Assembly: GCA_030549175.1 (NCBI GenBank)
Contig: JAUKUA010000003.1
Coordinates: 4,588,001-4,652,000 of the forward strand
From: Lasiosphaeris hirsuta
Taxonomy: Eukaryota; Ascomycota; Sordariomycetes; Sordariales; Lasiosphaeriaceae
Direction: 5' to 3'
Length of the DNA stretch: 64,000 bases
The number at the start of each line of letters is the position of its first letter. The stretch's first letter is position 1. A program made the position numbers and the translations under genes. Below the pieces are notes generated by a model that did not search any database, was not told the origin of the DNA, and saw only the letters and a list, made by a program, of their open reading frames with translations. Below, in pieces: positions 10,073-21,441 of this stretch.

Positions 10073-13000
10073 ATGACGGCGAGTGCTGCCCTGACGCCGG
10101 TGCTGCCCAACATGGGTTTGCCCCAGGCCGAGTATGCTTTCGGATCAAATGCGAACCGCATAGCCAGCCAGCCGCGAATGTTCAAGAAGCACAAGGTTCT
10201 GCCGCACCCGAGGAAGGACGGCTACCCGAGCCCGGTCCTGCACGACTTGCAACGTTCGACTCCCAGAAACTATGGTAGTCTCGAGGTCGATACGCTCATG
10301 TCGCGGAGCGCCAGCTCGCATGGCTCGAATCCCTCTTTACGTCAACGGACGAGGCGATTAGGGGGAGGCCCCGAGCCCCCTCCCACGCCGCCTGCTGCGC
10401 ATTCCAGAAAGTCGTCGTCAAGTCGATCCGTCATTCCTTCAAGCCCGACGTACGTTGGAAGTCCCTTGCAAAGCTCCGAGAATGTCCAGTCGCGTCCCCC
10501 GACTACTCCCATAAACCAACAGACCCCGCCAACGCCTAATTTGACTCCCGACAGAACGCCCCCAGGCACCGCCACTCGCCTCGCTAGGCCTCGGCCGACA
10601 ATAAACGACCGCATGCCGTCCAAAGTAATGAACGACTCGAGGACCGAGTCGTTCAGGACCGCGCCTGAGAACCCCTACTCCTCCGAGGACGAGGACGACG
10701 GAAAATCGACTTTGCGCGCCATTGTACCGTCTACCAAGACATCCCAGAGCACTGTTCGCCAGGCCAACGGAGACAAGAAGTCGGCACCGCAAGCCGTAGG
10801 GTTGGGACTTGGGCTCGAGTCGAGCCCTGAAAACGATCTAACCCCCAGAGCAGTCAAGGCGTTTAGGACATTTGATGGTGAGTGGGGAGAGAAGACCGGA
10901 GGTTCAGCAAGCGAGGTAGAAGAGGAATGGGATTACAACCTGGGGAGGAATGTGATGGTTAAGAAACGCCGACCGGTCGCCCAGGTGAATGGAAGCAAAG
11001 AAGTGGTTGATGACATGACGGTGACACCGACAAATGCCTCCAAGGCACTACGCATAGCCCTGCAGGAGAGTCCGGTGGTGTATCCTGCACGCAGAGTGGT
11101 GTCCGACCGGATACCTGCTCAGGCTGCTCCGTCAAATTCCGAATCGTCTATCAGCACTGATTTTAGGCGGTCGTCCATGATGTCCACCAAGTCTACAGCC
11201 TCAACGATAGTGGAGGCGATTCTCGTCGAAACGGCGCCTCAGCGACGAAAGACGTTGCGCCATGTGAGAAAACAAATGGCGCTGCGCGATTCTCACTCAG
11301 ACCTCTCTCCTGCCAGCTCCGCACCTACCTCTGTCTCGGCGTATATCGATAATGGGCCACGGCGACGCTTATCCAACTCTAAGCTGGCGGGCGAAGTCCC
11401 GCGCGAAAGCTATGCATCGACTGGCACATACAACTCGATCTCCAGCCGAAAGGCTCGCCGAGAGGTACTGAAAAACGGCGGGATACCGGTTGTTATTGTT
11501 CCTGAGCGCCGATCGTCTGTCAAGTCGACTAGCAAGGAACCCTCTCTACGGTCAACAAGCAGTCGGAAGTCCAAGCGGAGCCAGAGTCTTGGTTCTGTTC
11601 CTACGTCGCAAATATCTAAGAGCAAGGAACATGTTCCCATTTTTGAAAGACCGGCTCGGAGAAGTAGAACTATCTCCGAATCTGACGGGTCTCGGCCGGG
11701 GGATCAACGAACCATTGACTTCGCGCCCGCAATTCCTACTCGCTCATCATCGCTCTCAGCCCCGACCAGCCGAAACGCCTCGAGAACTGCTTCCCTCACA
11801 GCCGAAAGTCTGAAGGCCCACAATGCCTTACAGGCGCAGCAGGCAACTCATGCGTTGCAAGGGGTTCATCGACTGCTTGAAAAGCTTCCGACGCAACATC
11901 CCCGCACCGAGGAGGATCGGAAAGTCGAAAGCCAACAACAGGTTGCCAAGGAGGCTCCCAGGACGCCACCCACAGTTCAGTTAGAGGAGTTCCGTCCCGA
12001 GATTTTAATTCGTCGTGCAACCTCAATCGATTCTAGGAAGTCTAGAGATGCTCGGCATTCTCTAGCTTACCACGATTCCCACGATGGTCAGTCGGACAAC
12101 GAGCACAGCCTTCATGTCGACCGTTATGGAGATCCGTTTTTCGGGAGGCGTCTGTCCGTCCAGAACACGCCTTTTTCGCAAGCTTCGGTCGACACAACTG
12201 GGACATCTCATGCTGAAGTGTCCGAAGCATTGGCCGTTAATATATACCCGCACCAGAACAAATCGGTGGTAATCGTTGACCATTCCAATAAACCATCAGA
12301 GAGTTCGTCTCTTGAACGGGACAGGCCGTCCGAACCCACGACCCCTGCGATCCAAAGCCCCGATGCGGATGAAGCTGTCCCGGCAACACCACCGCAGGCT
12401 TTTTCTATGGACGATGTGGACTCGCCCTTGAGAAACCCCAGAGCGCCCCCTGAGCCTCCCTCGTTGCCGCCAGCCATCAAGTTCATCCCTGCGACACCTT
12501 CAGGGCTGACGCCTGCTGGAGAGCAAGAGAAGCAGTTGGGTTACCATTATGACATACCAGACGAAAAGCCAAAGCGGGGCCTCTCGCTGCTCCAACGCAC
12601 CTTAAGCCGCCGCCGCTATTCGGAGTATGGCCCTTCCCCCGTTCGAGCGCCGAGTCTCTTGAAGAGGGCGTTCTCCTTGACGAGGAGAGAGCCGGACTGG
12701 GACAGCAGAGGCAAGCGGCCTGGATTGAGAAGATACTCAACAGACGACAGACCTGCTGACGAGGACCGCCTTCACCCTCACTGGCGACCCGCATATGCTG
12801 ATGACTCAGAGGATGAATCGGAAGATGAATGGGTTGACGAGAGATCAGGCGGTCGAACTTACAAATATCCGCCCATCGACAACCGTCCCAACCAACCCCG
12901 CCGAAGTGCCAGTCTGAGCGCTCGTGTGAAGCGGACCTTTGCCATATTGCCCACCCGAGATGAATACGGTGACGGGCGTGATCCTCTCGACCGAAGGACG

Positions 13001-13390
13001 ATTCGGCGCACACCAAGCGGTAACCTGCGAGTCATGAAGTTCCGAAGAAGCATGGAGTCTTTGCCACGGATCCCTCTGTACGATGGCCGGCCATATGCCG
13101 CGCCAAACACTGACAGTCTGCACAACCGGCATCTTCTCTTTTGGCGGTCGCCCAAGACGTCGACCGATTCGGTCAGACGCAGCGGATTCCTGCCCACTTT
13201 AGGAAACAGGATCAATATACCCCGCCGTATGAGCGAGCGCCGGCGGGAGAAGAGGAATCAGGAGCTCCGCCGCATGATCAGCAGCCCCCGCGAGGTCCGC
13301 GACGGCGTGGGAGATGTCATTCGGCGTGGTAGCTACCGGGAAACATTTCAGGAACAGCAACGACTGGAGCAGCAGCAGAAGCAGCAACAG

Positions 13391-13425
<35 letters not shown>

Positions 13426-13435
13426 GCAACTTTGA
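10073..13435 (+). CDS. Large serine-rich, intrinsically disordered fungal protein of unknown function
   Basis: Uninterrupted frame of 1120 residues; the start is the first ATG of the frame (MTASAALTPVLPNMG). No enzymatic or DNA-binding domain is visible. The N-terminal third is Ser/Pro/Arg-rich with many SP and TP sites, then an acidic patch (SSEDEDDG, about residue 205) and a short conserved-looking block EEEWDYNLGRNVMVKKR near residue 285. The C-terminal third has repeated basic motifs (LLQRTLSRRRYSEYG, LLKRAFSLTRRE), a second acidic run (DDSEDESEDEWVDE) and ends in a polyglutamine tract encoded by CAG/CAA triplets. Such composition fits a phosphoregulated scaffold or polarity/signalling protein, but that is inference. 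The long GC-rich leader before it is consistent with a regulated gene. Distant homologs probably occur across Sordariomycetes; a profile search would tell. Confidence 0.8.
13368..13432 (+). repeat. CAG/CAA triplet tract encoding polyglutamine
   Basis: Imperfect triplet repeat at the extreme 3' end of the serine-rich gene, encoding about 20 glutamines broken by E, K and H. Coding microsatellite, likely variable in length between strains. Confidence 0.9.
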
Positions 13436-14434
13436 TTTGTTGCTTCACACTTGTCTCGAATCTTGTTTCATTACATTAGTTGGTTATCTTGCTGCACAAC
13501 GGCTAGCACATGGAATTTTGTTTGCATTTCGGCTAGAAAACGGGGGTTGCTTTCGCCCACCAATTCCTGCATGTTTGGATCTGTGTGCGATGGGCACTAT
13601 TGCTGCAACTATTTTAACGATGATATGAAAGAAAAACGACAATATTCTTACAATCTACCGTTTGTTCGTTATAACGATGATCATGCGAATAAAAGATGGA
13701 AGGGAGGGCGACTGAGCAGCGGCGTGTTGGATACTCGTTTCTCCCACGGGGAGCACAGTATGTAACAGTCGACAAGACTGGGACAACTCGGGGAGAAACG
13801 AGCTTTTACTATCTCGATGACTTTTATGAAACGATTACGAGTAGAGAGCACGGAAGGCCCAATGCTTGGATGGGGTTGGACGAAGGACACAACAAGGAAG
13901 CGCATTCCGCGGAAGATGGGGAATGTAGGTAAGGGGAGGGGGGGGGGGGGGGTGGAATAAGCGGGCTTGTAACTTTTTAGATGTTTGTATTTACTTCCAA
14001 GTCGTATGATGATACCACCATAATAGTTCAAGACGGATGTCTTTTGAGAAGCTGAGCTGAGCCCGCATTGTTGTAAAAGACTTTATTTGACTAGGTGGCT
14101 CTGCCTGGGCTTCGCTGGGGGGATAAGAGAGAGGGCGTATCCCAAGCCCTGTCGTACTTAAATCCTCCAACCCTTGGCCGCAAAGATCTAGGTATTAGGT
14201 CCATTTCCAGCCGCAGCCGATTAAACGGCTCGCCATGTTTCTCGCAAAGTAATTCTGATTCCCCATCAAGTGAACGGAACGCCATTGTTACGCCGTTTGC
14301 CTTCCTCCGAAAGTTGCAAATTTACACAGCACAACAAACCCAACCAAACCAGACCAACCCATTCCACCCCAGCAAACCCTCCTCTCTCCTTTCCCTCTCC
14401 TTCCTCAAGTAACAAACCGTGTACTCTCTCGAAT
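13436..14434. other. Convergent intergenic region with a G15 run
   Basis: Lies between the 3' ends of the serine-rich gene and U1-C and should hold both 3' untranslated regions. A run of 15 G occupies 13938-13952. No gene is supported. Confidence 0.55.
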
Positions 14435-15248
14435 TCACCTGCCATCGCCACCGCCCTGCATCCCAAAGGGCGGCATCCCAGGAAAACCCTGGCCGGGGGG
14501 TGGGAACGGGAAGTTGGGAACGCCGCCCGCGCCGGGCGGCGGGGGGAACGGCAAGCCTCCAGGCGGCGGGGGAAACGGCGGGACACCACTACCACCACCG
14601 CCCGGGAATGGCGGCATCGGCATACCTCTACCACCGCCCGGCGGCATACCGAAGGGGGGCGCACCCGCGCCGGGGGGTCCACCAGGGAACGGCGGCGGCG
14701 GGAGCCCGCCCGGCATCCCTGGCATAGGTATGCCGGGGATCGGGAAGGGGAAGGGCGGCGCGCCGGCCGAGCCTGGCGGCGGGGGGAAGGCTCCTGGCGG
14801 GCCCCCCGGGAACGGGAAGCCGCCGAAGTTGGGCGGCGCTGAGCCTGGCATCGGACCTAGTCCCGGCGCGATGCCGCCTGGCTGGTTCTGCGGCAGCATG
14901 GGGTTGGCGTGCGCTTGGCCTTCGGCGGCGTAGGACGAGGTGATGGAGTCGATGACGGACTGGGCTTTTTCGTGGCCGATTTCTGCGAAGGGGGGGGGGG
15001 GGGGGGTTAGTTTGGGGGATTGGATGGATGGGGGGATTGGATGGGAGGGAAGGGGGGACGAACGTTGGTAGTAGTCGACTACGTTACGTAAGTGGTTGCG
15101 ACCGCTGTTATGGGCCTTGCGAACGCTCATCGAGTCGTGCGTAAGGTAGACATCGCAGTAGTCGCAGAAGACTGAGGACTTGGTTAGAAGTGCGCGACGC
15201 GGGCGGGGAGACGCTTGGATGCGAGCGAGGGAGCTTACATTTCGGCAT
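14435..15248 (-). CDS. YHC1: U1 small nuclear ribonucleoprotein C
   Basis: Three exons, 15248-15239, 15171-15064 and 14982-14435, sum 666 bases, 221 residues. The first exon holds only ten coding bases (MPK plus one base), a structure that is easily missed. The spliced N-terminus reads [17 protein letters not shown] then [16 protein letters not shown], the U1-C type C2H2 zinc finger (CxxC and HxxxxxH spacing). The protein stabilises pairing of U1 snRNA with the 5' splice site in early spliceosome assembly. After the conserved helix ([15 protein letters not shown]) the rest is Pro/Gly/Met-rich with many PPP and GMPM motifs, as in other fungal and animal U1-C proteins. Intron 2 (15063-14983) contains a long G/C homopolymer just next to its acceptor. 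Divergent from ERV25 with 440 bases between start codons. Confidence 0.93.
14990..15006. repeat. Poly-G tract (G17) inside U1-C intron 2
   Basis: On the coding strand this is a C17 run ending seven bases before the AG acceptor (CCC...TTCGCAG), i.e. it forms the polypyrimidine tract of the intron. Confidence 0.9.
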
Positions 15249-15688
15249 TTTGGAGTGGCTACCGTCGCGATGATACCGAACAGAAGATACCTGCGATAGA
15301 GCCTGTGCATTGGTGTCGGGTGGGTTTTCGGGAGTTAGCGCGGAATGGGAGTTGCGATGCGGTCTCTCGGATGGGATACCCAAGTCGATGGCAAAAGGGA
15401 AACAAAAGCACGAAAGCCAAGGTGTCGCGAGGCTGAGAAATTTGGGGTCGGTCGCCTGCTCGTGTGGGGCTGCGAGGCTGCTCTCCAAAACCGCCCCAAG
15501 TACCCGGCCGCTGATTGGCTTGGCACGGCGCCGACCCCTGCGCTAAAGCTGGCCCAACCAAGCAGAAGGCGACAGATTTCCGTTTTCTATGCGTAATTCC
15601 ACCGTGAATCGAGTCGCAGCGAGCTTTCTCTCTCCCACCCGACTTTCGCTCAGCACGCCGCCCTCCGCACATCTACACTACAGCGATC
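15249..15688. promoter_or_regulatory. Shared divergent promoter region of U1-C and ERV25
   Basis: 440 bases between two start codons on opposite strands. No TATA box stands out. The position implies both genes draw on this spacer; individual factor sites were not identified with confidence. Confidence 0.5.
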
Positions 15689-16500
15689 ATGGCACGAGTA
15701 CCATCGCTGCTGCAGAATGTCTGCAGCCTGCTGCTGCTGGCAGTCTGCGCGAACGCCCTAAAGTTCGACCTCGAGGCCCTCCCGACGCACAACAAGCACT
15801 CGCAGCGCTGCATAAGGAATTTTGTCGGCAAGGACACCCTGGTCGTCGTCACGGCCATTGTCGACGGCTTCAAGGGTGATGGCATGCAGGTCAACATGCA
15901 CGTAAGTGCTGATCAGCTCCGGGCTGGGGAAACCATTTCATTAGGGGTCAAAGGACTGACCAAGAGCCCGGACAGATCACCGACGCAGCAGGAAACGAGT
16001 ACGGCAAGCCCAAGGACATTGCCGGCGAGCAGCGCACCGTCTTCACCTCGCACGCCGACGCCGCCTTTGATGTGTGCTTCGAGAACCTCCTGACAGGCTG
16101 TGCGTAGCCCTCCCCCCCCCCCCCCCCCCCTTCCGTCATGTCGTCATCACCAGGCGCGGACTAACAGGAATCTGCAGCGCGGTACGTCGAGAACCCCCAC
16201 CGCCACGTCGAGCTCGATATCGACATTGGCGCCGACGCCAAGGACTGGTCCGCCATCCAGGCCACCGAGAAGCTCAAGCCCGTCGAGACGGAGCTGCGCC
16301 GCATCGAGGAGATGGTGTCCGAGATCGTCAACGAGATGGACTACCTGCGGGTCCGCGAGCAGAAGCTGCGCGACACCAACGAGAGCACAAACACGCGCGT
16401 CAAGTGGTTCGGATTCGGCACCACCTTCCTGCTCATTGCGCTCTGGGGTTGGCAGATTATGTACCTGAGGGCGTACTTCAGATCAAAGCATCTTATTTAA
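15689..16500 (+). CDS. ERV25: p24-delta cargo receptor Erv25 (emp24/gp25L family)
   Basis: Three exons, 15689-15901, 15976-16099 and 16178-16500, sum 660 bases, 219 residues. Residues 1-23 are a signal peptide ending at NALKFDLEA. The GOLD domain follows with the paired cysteines in QRCIRNFV and FDVCFEN, then the block [13 protein letters not shown], a coiled coil with [15 protein letters not shown] and [15 protein letters not shown], one membrane span (about residues 188-208), and a short cytosolic tail [10 protein letters not shown]. The match to yeast Erv25, including the KHxI tail and the aromatic pair used for COPII/COPI binding, is close. It acts as part of the p24 complex that sorts GPI-anchored and other cargo between ER and Golgi. 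Intron 2 contains a C19 run. Confidence 0.94.
16112..16130. repeat. Poly-C tract (C19) inside ERV25 intron 2
   Basis: Homopolymer within the 78-base intron, downstream of the donor and well before the CTAAC branch-like site and the CTGCAG acceptor. Confidence 0.9.
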
Positions 16501-18238
16501 TGACGCTGTACGAGGGGGGCTACGCACCACACTATGGCATGGATGGCTTTTATGGGCATGGGAGTTTTTGCGAGCTCTTTCTGGGAGGTGTTCACAATCG
16601 CGCGACGCAGGCGAGCATATGAAGGGATCTTTCTGGTGTACTGTACAAGGTTTATATAGAGGCTGTCACCCTGTACTATGCCAATCGTCTTTTCTGCACT
16701 ATGAACTCGGCATTTTGCTTGCCGTCAGCAGTGGAGCATATTTGCCGCCTTTGTAAGCTTGAGAATAATGAGAAGTGATGGCTGAAAAGGGGAACCGTCT
16801 TTGCATTCGGCATAGGTATATTCCAGCCTCCACGACTCGCGAGCTCATATCAGGCTCTAGAGCAATAAAGCCTGCAAACAGCAAACATGACAAGACGTAG
16901 CTGATAACACATGTGACTCCACAACCCTCTGAACAGCCAAATATGATGGATCGGACTCGGGTTGGACATTGTCGTCTAGGGTGCACCTATTAAAACGATG
17001 ACCTAGGCTCAAAAGAATCTACCACGGGTTCTCCTTTGTGGCCAGACTTGGTGTCCCTTGGTGGCTTTGCTATCTGTCGATATTATTCGCTGGGGGCCGT
17101 CCGTGTCCGAGAGTATTCGAAGGAGTGTAGATTCAGAAAGCCCCAGAGCCTTGTCCATGCGCCCTCTTCTCCGCGTAGAGTCGTTCACTCGGTGCTGCTT
17201 CATCGCAAGCACTAGCTTTGCCATTTTGCTATGATCGGAATTCGACACCAAGGCGACTCAATCATGGCTAACCCTACTCTCGGTGTCGGCGTCGGCTCAA
17301 CAGCGGCATCCGCTGCCATTCTGTCCCGGAAGGGTAGTTAATATCTGTTGACCGAGCGAGGCAAAAGAATAATGGTAAAAACCCTACATTCTGCGAATGG
17401 CTTTGGTGAGAATGGGCCTCATGAGCCCTGATGACAAAGGTAGAAATGGTGAGTCGGGCGATGGCGAGGGAAGCGATTAATGTTATGGCAAAGAAATGTC
17501 GATGAAGAGATACATGGAAGACAAATGGGCGATGGGGGCGATGAGAACAGCAATATATCATCAACCTGCGAGTTTCGTGCCCGTGGACAGGTTACCTTTA
17601 TATCCTTTATGGGGTACTTGATCGACCCAGAGTTGAGGGCCTCAACGGGATCTATCACGGCGTTGCATTGACCCACAATCCAACTACCGTTACGCCATCC
17701 TACCAAAAGGGGTACCGGAATTCCAAGTCGATACTGGGAACCCAGATTGTGGATTATATACTGTCAGCCAGCGCCGTCACAGGATCCCCCGACAATATGA
17801 TCCAACCCTCGACGCCGAAGGTGGAAAAGAAGCCATGTTTGTGACGGCCAAGAATTAAATATACACTGTAGCTTTCAAGCCAGGGATATATATATATATA
17901 TATATGTATATTGGGAATTTGCAGATGTTTCAAGGTAGCAAACAAACGGGATTCGACTGTCTTTGGAGAGGTTGTGAGCCCTAACCCTCGGTCGGCTTTC
18001 CCATGGCGAGCACGGACCCGAGCCGTAATCGACTTTCGGCCTCGGCTAGCCGAGGGAAGCGCCTTGAGAGACGGCGCGGAGCTAGACGAAACCCAACCCG
18101 CAAGCGGTGTCAGGGGATCGACACGGTCCACGACCTCCACCCTCGACATCATCACTCCCAAGACGGCTTACCAATTGGACCCCCCTCCAAACACCCACGC
18201 ATACAGACCCCTCAAACACCGACCCGACACTCCCGACC
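16501..18238. other. Intergenic, 1.7 kb
   Basis: Begins with the ERV25 3' flank. Contains an AT dinucleotide microsatellite at 17886-17905. Small open frames here (17009-17251, 17274-17564, both minus) have no recognisable features. The right end is the SDHAF2 leader. Confidence 0.5.
17886..17905. repeat. (AT)10 microsatellite
   Basis: Perfect AT dinucleotide run in an intergenic region. Confidence 0.9.
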
Positions 18239-18998
18239 ATGGCGCCCCTCCACGCCCTCCGACCAGCGGCCCGCCGCACGGCGACCCTCCTCCAGCAGTG
18301 CGCCTTCGGGCCTCCGGTGCGCCACCTGAGCACGAACCCCAGCATCCCGACAGCCTCCAAGACGTCCGGCGAGAAGACCCGGGACCTGGAGGTTGGCGAG
18401 CTGCAGGGCGCCAAGTTCAAGATCGAGCCGCTGCGCCGGGTAGGCGAATCGCCCTCCACGATGCGCGCGCGCCTGCTCTGTCCGTCGTCCCCCTCGGGCC
18501 CCTCGGGTCCCTCCGCCCCTCCGCCCCCCCCGGCTCTCAACTAACACCTCCTCAGACCAATCCCGAAAACGCGGCACCCTCGAATCCGACCTCCTCCTCT
18601 CGACCTTCGCCGCGCAGAACCTCGCCTCCATGAGGCCGGCGCAGCTGGTGCAGTACGACCTCTTCCTGGACGAGAACGACTGGGACATCTACTACTGGGC
18701 GACGCAGGAGCCGCCGCCGCCGTCATCTTCGGGAGGCGCGGAGGCGGCCCCGGAGACGCACGCCGAGGTGCAGGAGCAGGAGCAGGAGCAGGAGCAGGAC
18801 GTGGCGACGGCGCCCCACCCGCGCACGGGCGAGTGGGCGCAGACGGTGGGGACGTTCAAGCCGGCGTACCGGCCGGTGCCGGCGCGGTGGGCCGACAGCG
18901 AGGTGCTACGGCTGCTGCGGGAGCATGTCGAGGCGAAGCGGGGACAGGGCAAGGGGGGGATGGCGTTTATGCCGCATTTGGATGCCGATAGAAAGTAA
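18239..18998 (+). CDS. SDH5: Succinate dehydrogenase assembly factor 2, mitochondrial
   Basis: Two exons, 18239-18479 and 18556-18998 (donor GTCCGT, acceptor CCTCAG), 684 bases, 227 residues. The N-terminus is a basic, Ser/Arg-rich mitochondrial presequence ([18 protein letters not shown]). The core carries [36 protein letters not shown] and [11 protein letters not shown], the diagnostic blocks of the SdhAF2/Sdh5 family, which promotes covalent FAD attachment to the SdhA subunit of complex II in the matrix. The exon junction falls inside LLYQ and restores it. A species-type insertion rich in Ser, Pro and an EQ repeat (about residues 110-135) sits between the conserved core and the C-terminal [19 protein letters not shown] block. 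Followed one base after the stop codon by a G13 run. Confidence 0.93.
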
Positions 18999-18999
18999 A

Positions 19000-19012
19000 G
19001 GGGGGGGGGGGG
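19000..19012. repeat. Poly-G tract (G13) directly after the SDHAF2 stop
   Basis: Starts two bases after the TAA codon at 18996-18998, at the head of the 3' untranslated region. Confidence 0.85.
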
Positions 19013-19689
19013 AGGGCGTGGAATGAATCCATATTTTGGGGTGCATAGACGGGTATATATAAGAGGTATGGATACCGAGATAGATGGCGGTTATCTGATA
19101 CAAAAACTTGGCTTGGTGGTTTATATACGGCCAGAACACGGCCCATGTAGTTGCATCTGTACAACATGAATAAACACAAATTTAGGAATCAACACTCGTC
19201 AACGGACAAATCTGTTTGTAGCCGACGATGAAATCGCCCATTGCGACTGTCTCCATTGCGACTGTCTGTCCGCCTGACTCTGTCTGGCGTACATCGATCG
19301 AACCCGACATACACCACCGTCTTTCCTGCCCCGTGGTACTGCTGACATGTTCAACCTCACCACACTAGGTTATCTCCCTAGCAAGCCGCGGGATATCACA
19401 AAAGACGCGGCAAGTAAACAAGAAAAAGCAGCAGCGCCCTTCTCCTCCCGTCCACCCATCCGTAAACGCCGCCGCCAGATGTGAAAATAAGAATTATCCG
19501 CCCCGCCCGCCCCCGTAAACCCCGTCGCTCCCGATTCCCGCCCAGCAACAACGACAACAAAACAAAAAATTCTCGTCCCAGTCATTATATTCATAGAACA
19601 GGAACCGTTGAAGGGTGATGAGTCAGAACTTTGGACAAACCGCCACAAACACCCAATGCCGCCCATAGATATGGTCCAAATACTTACAC
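19013..19689. other. Convergent intergenic spacer between SDHAF2 and Mis13
   Basis: 3' flanks of two converging genes. No further gene or RNA recognised. Confidence 0.55.
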
Positions 19690-21441
19690 TCACCCACCCC
19701 CTTCTGGCAATATCCTCCCCAGACTCCTCAGCACCTCCATAGTCGGCAGCTCTTTCGTCCCGGCAGCTCTCTTCTCGCGCTCTTCCCTTTCTTTGAGTCT
19801 CGCTGCACTGACTGCTAGGACGGCATCCGCCTGACGGCCCGCCGTCTCAACGCGCCGGTCGAGCTTGTGTACACTATCGGCAAGGTAATTGACCTTATGC
19901 TCGAGAGCGGCCTGGGCGTTCTGTAGGCGCGAGCGTGTCTGCCGCTTGAAAGAGCCGAATGCTACCTCTGGGTTTGTCAGAGCGGCGAGAATCTTTGCTT
20001 CCTCGGGGTCAAGCAGCGACTCGTCCGGCAGCGGCGCCTTGCGCGGGTCGTCGTCCGGGTAGAGCGGCTCGACCTCGGGGAGGGGTTTGACTAGGGCTTG
20101 CCAGGCCCGTTTTTCTTCTTTCAGTCTGGTTTTTTCCTTGTCAATAGTCTGCTTGAAAGTTGTGCTTGTTAGCATGGGAGCATACCTTTTGATCCTGGCT
20201 TCGTATTCTACTATTTTGGCGTCGTGCTCAATGTTTCGTGGATTGGGCTTCAAGACCACTGGAGGTTTTGGCGCGTCTTCTCTCGAAAACCAATCGGAGA
20301 ATTCAGATCTCGAACCAAAGTCCTTCAGTAGCTGATCTTGTATCGCGCGTGCTACAGCATTGTCAGCCATTGCCACGCCTCAACGCCCTCAACAAAGTAA
20401 ACAATTACTCACCTCCCAGTACTACACTCGAACCATGGCTCCCGTGCGGCGGTTTCTCACTAAGTGCCCTTTCTCCGCACCATGTCAACAGCTGCTTCAT
20501 CCGCCGCGGCTCGCTGAGACCCTCGGCCTCGATATGCTTGTAGAACTCGGCTGGGTCGACTTCGCGATGTGGTAACGCGCTGTGGCCGTTATCAATCAGC
20601 GAGCTCGCCCGCCGCCCCCGCATGCCCAGACTACTACGTCTGCTGCCGCTGGCGCCACCCTTCTTTCTCAGTTCCTTATTTCGGTTGATTATGGGCGTGT
20701 CGCTAAAGGGCAACGCGATCTGCCTCGACTCAGAGCTGCCTTCCGCATCTGTCCAGCGGTCCGCCTCCACAGGCGTCCCCGCGACGAGATTTGGCGTATC
20801 GTGTCCCTCTTCGTTGAGCTTTTCTTGCCAGCTCTTCAACGCGCGTGCCCCATTTGTACGCGTCGACTTTTGCGCGGCCTTCTGTGGCCGGTGGTCCTCT
20901 TCCTGTGGCGGCACGTCGACGGAATCACGCGCTTTCCTCCGACCCCTGGTCTTGGGAACGGCAAGCTCCTCATGTTGTTGTTGTTGCCGCGCGGGCGGTG
21001 GTTGTGCGGGTGGTGCGACGTTCAAGCTGGACGTCCGCCTCGACGTTCTTCTCGGCGCCGGGGCAGCAGCTCGGGGCTGCGCGGGAGGTGGTGGAGGAGG
21101 AGGCGGTGACACGCGTCTCTTGGTGGTGCTTTTCGATGGTCGTCCTGCGCTCTTCTTTGGTGGTGGTGCTACGGGCTCGGTCTCGGGCTCTGGCTCTGCT
21201 GCCGTCCTGACCCTCTTCGACCCGCGCGTAAATAGAAAATCGCCATCCTGCTCGTCATACACCGATGAGGCTGCAACAGTTCACTCGTTAGTCTTGGTTT
21301 GGATGCAATTGTCGCGCACGCGAGCCGTGGGGAATGAGGAGGGGCAGTCGTACCCGCGAGGCGTTTACTGTACCGGCGCTCGGCCTGGTTGCTCATGCTC
21401 AAGACTTCTAAAGGCTGCCGGGTCCGCACGAGAGTCGTCAT
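19690..21441 (-). CDS. DSN1: Kinetochore protein Mis13/DSN1 (MIS12 complex)
   Basis: Three exons, 21441-21354, 21270-20413 and 20351-19690, sum 1608 bases, 535 residues. Exon 1 (RTRQPLEVLSMSNQAERR) leads into a long disordered N-terminal half rich in Pro, Ala, Arg and Ser. The conserved part begins with PFSDTPIINRNKELRK and RRSSLGMRGRRASSLI, the basic/serine motif that Aurora B phosphorylates in Dsn1 proteins, followed by LPHREVDPAEFYKHIEAEGL and RRMKQLLTWCGERAL of the Mis12-Mtw1 domain. Exon 3 holds DQLLKDFGSRSEFSDWFSRE and a coiled-coil tail ending ILPEGGG. The product links centromeric chromatin to the Ndc80 complex. The stop codon TGA overlaps a donor-like GTGAGT, so a further 3' exon cannot be excluded. 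Confidence 0.9.

Noticed and set aside
14270..14933. Long plus-strand frames opposite U1-C
   Set aside because: They are the complement of the Pro/Gly-rich U1-C tail (GG/CC-rich codons) and have no independent support.
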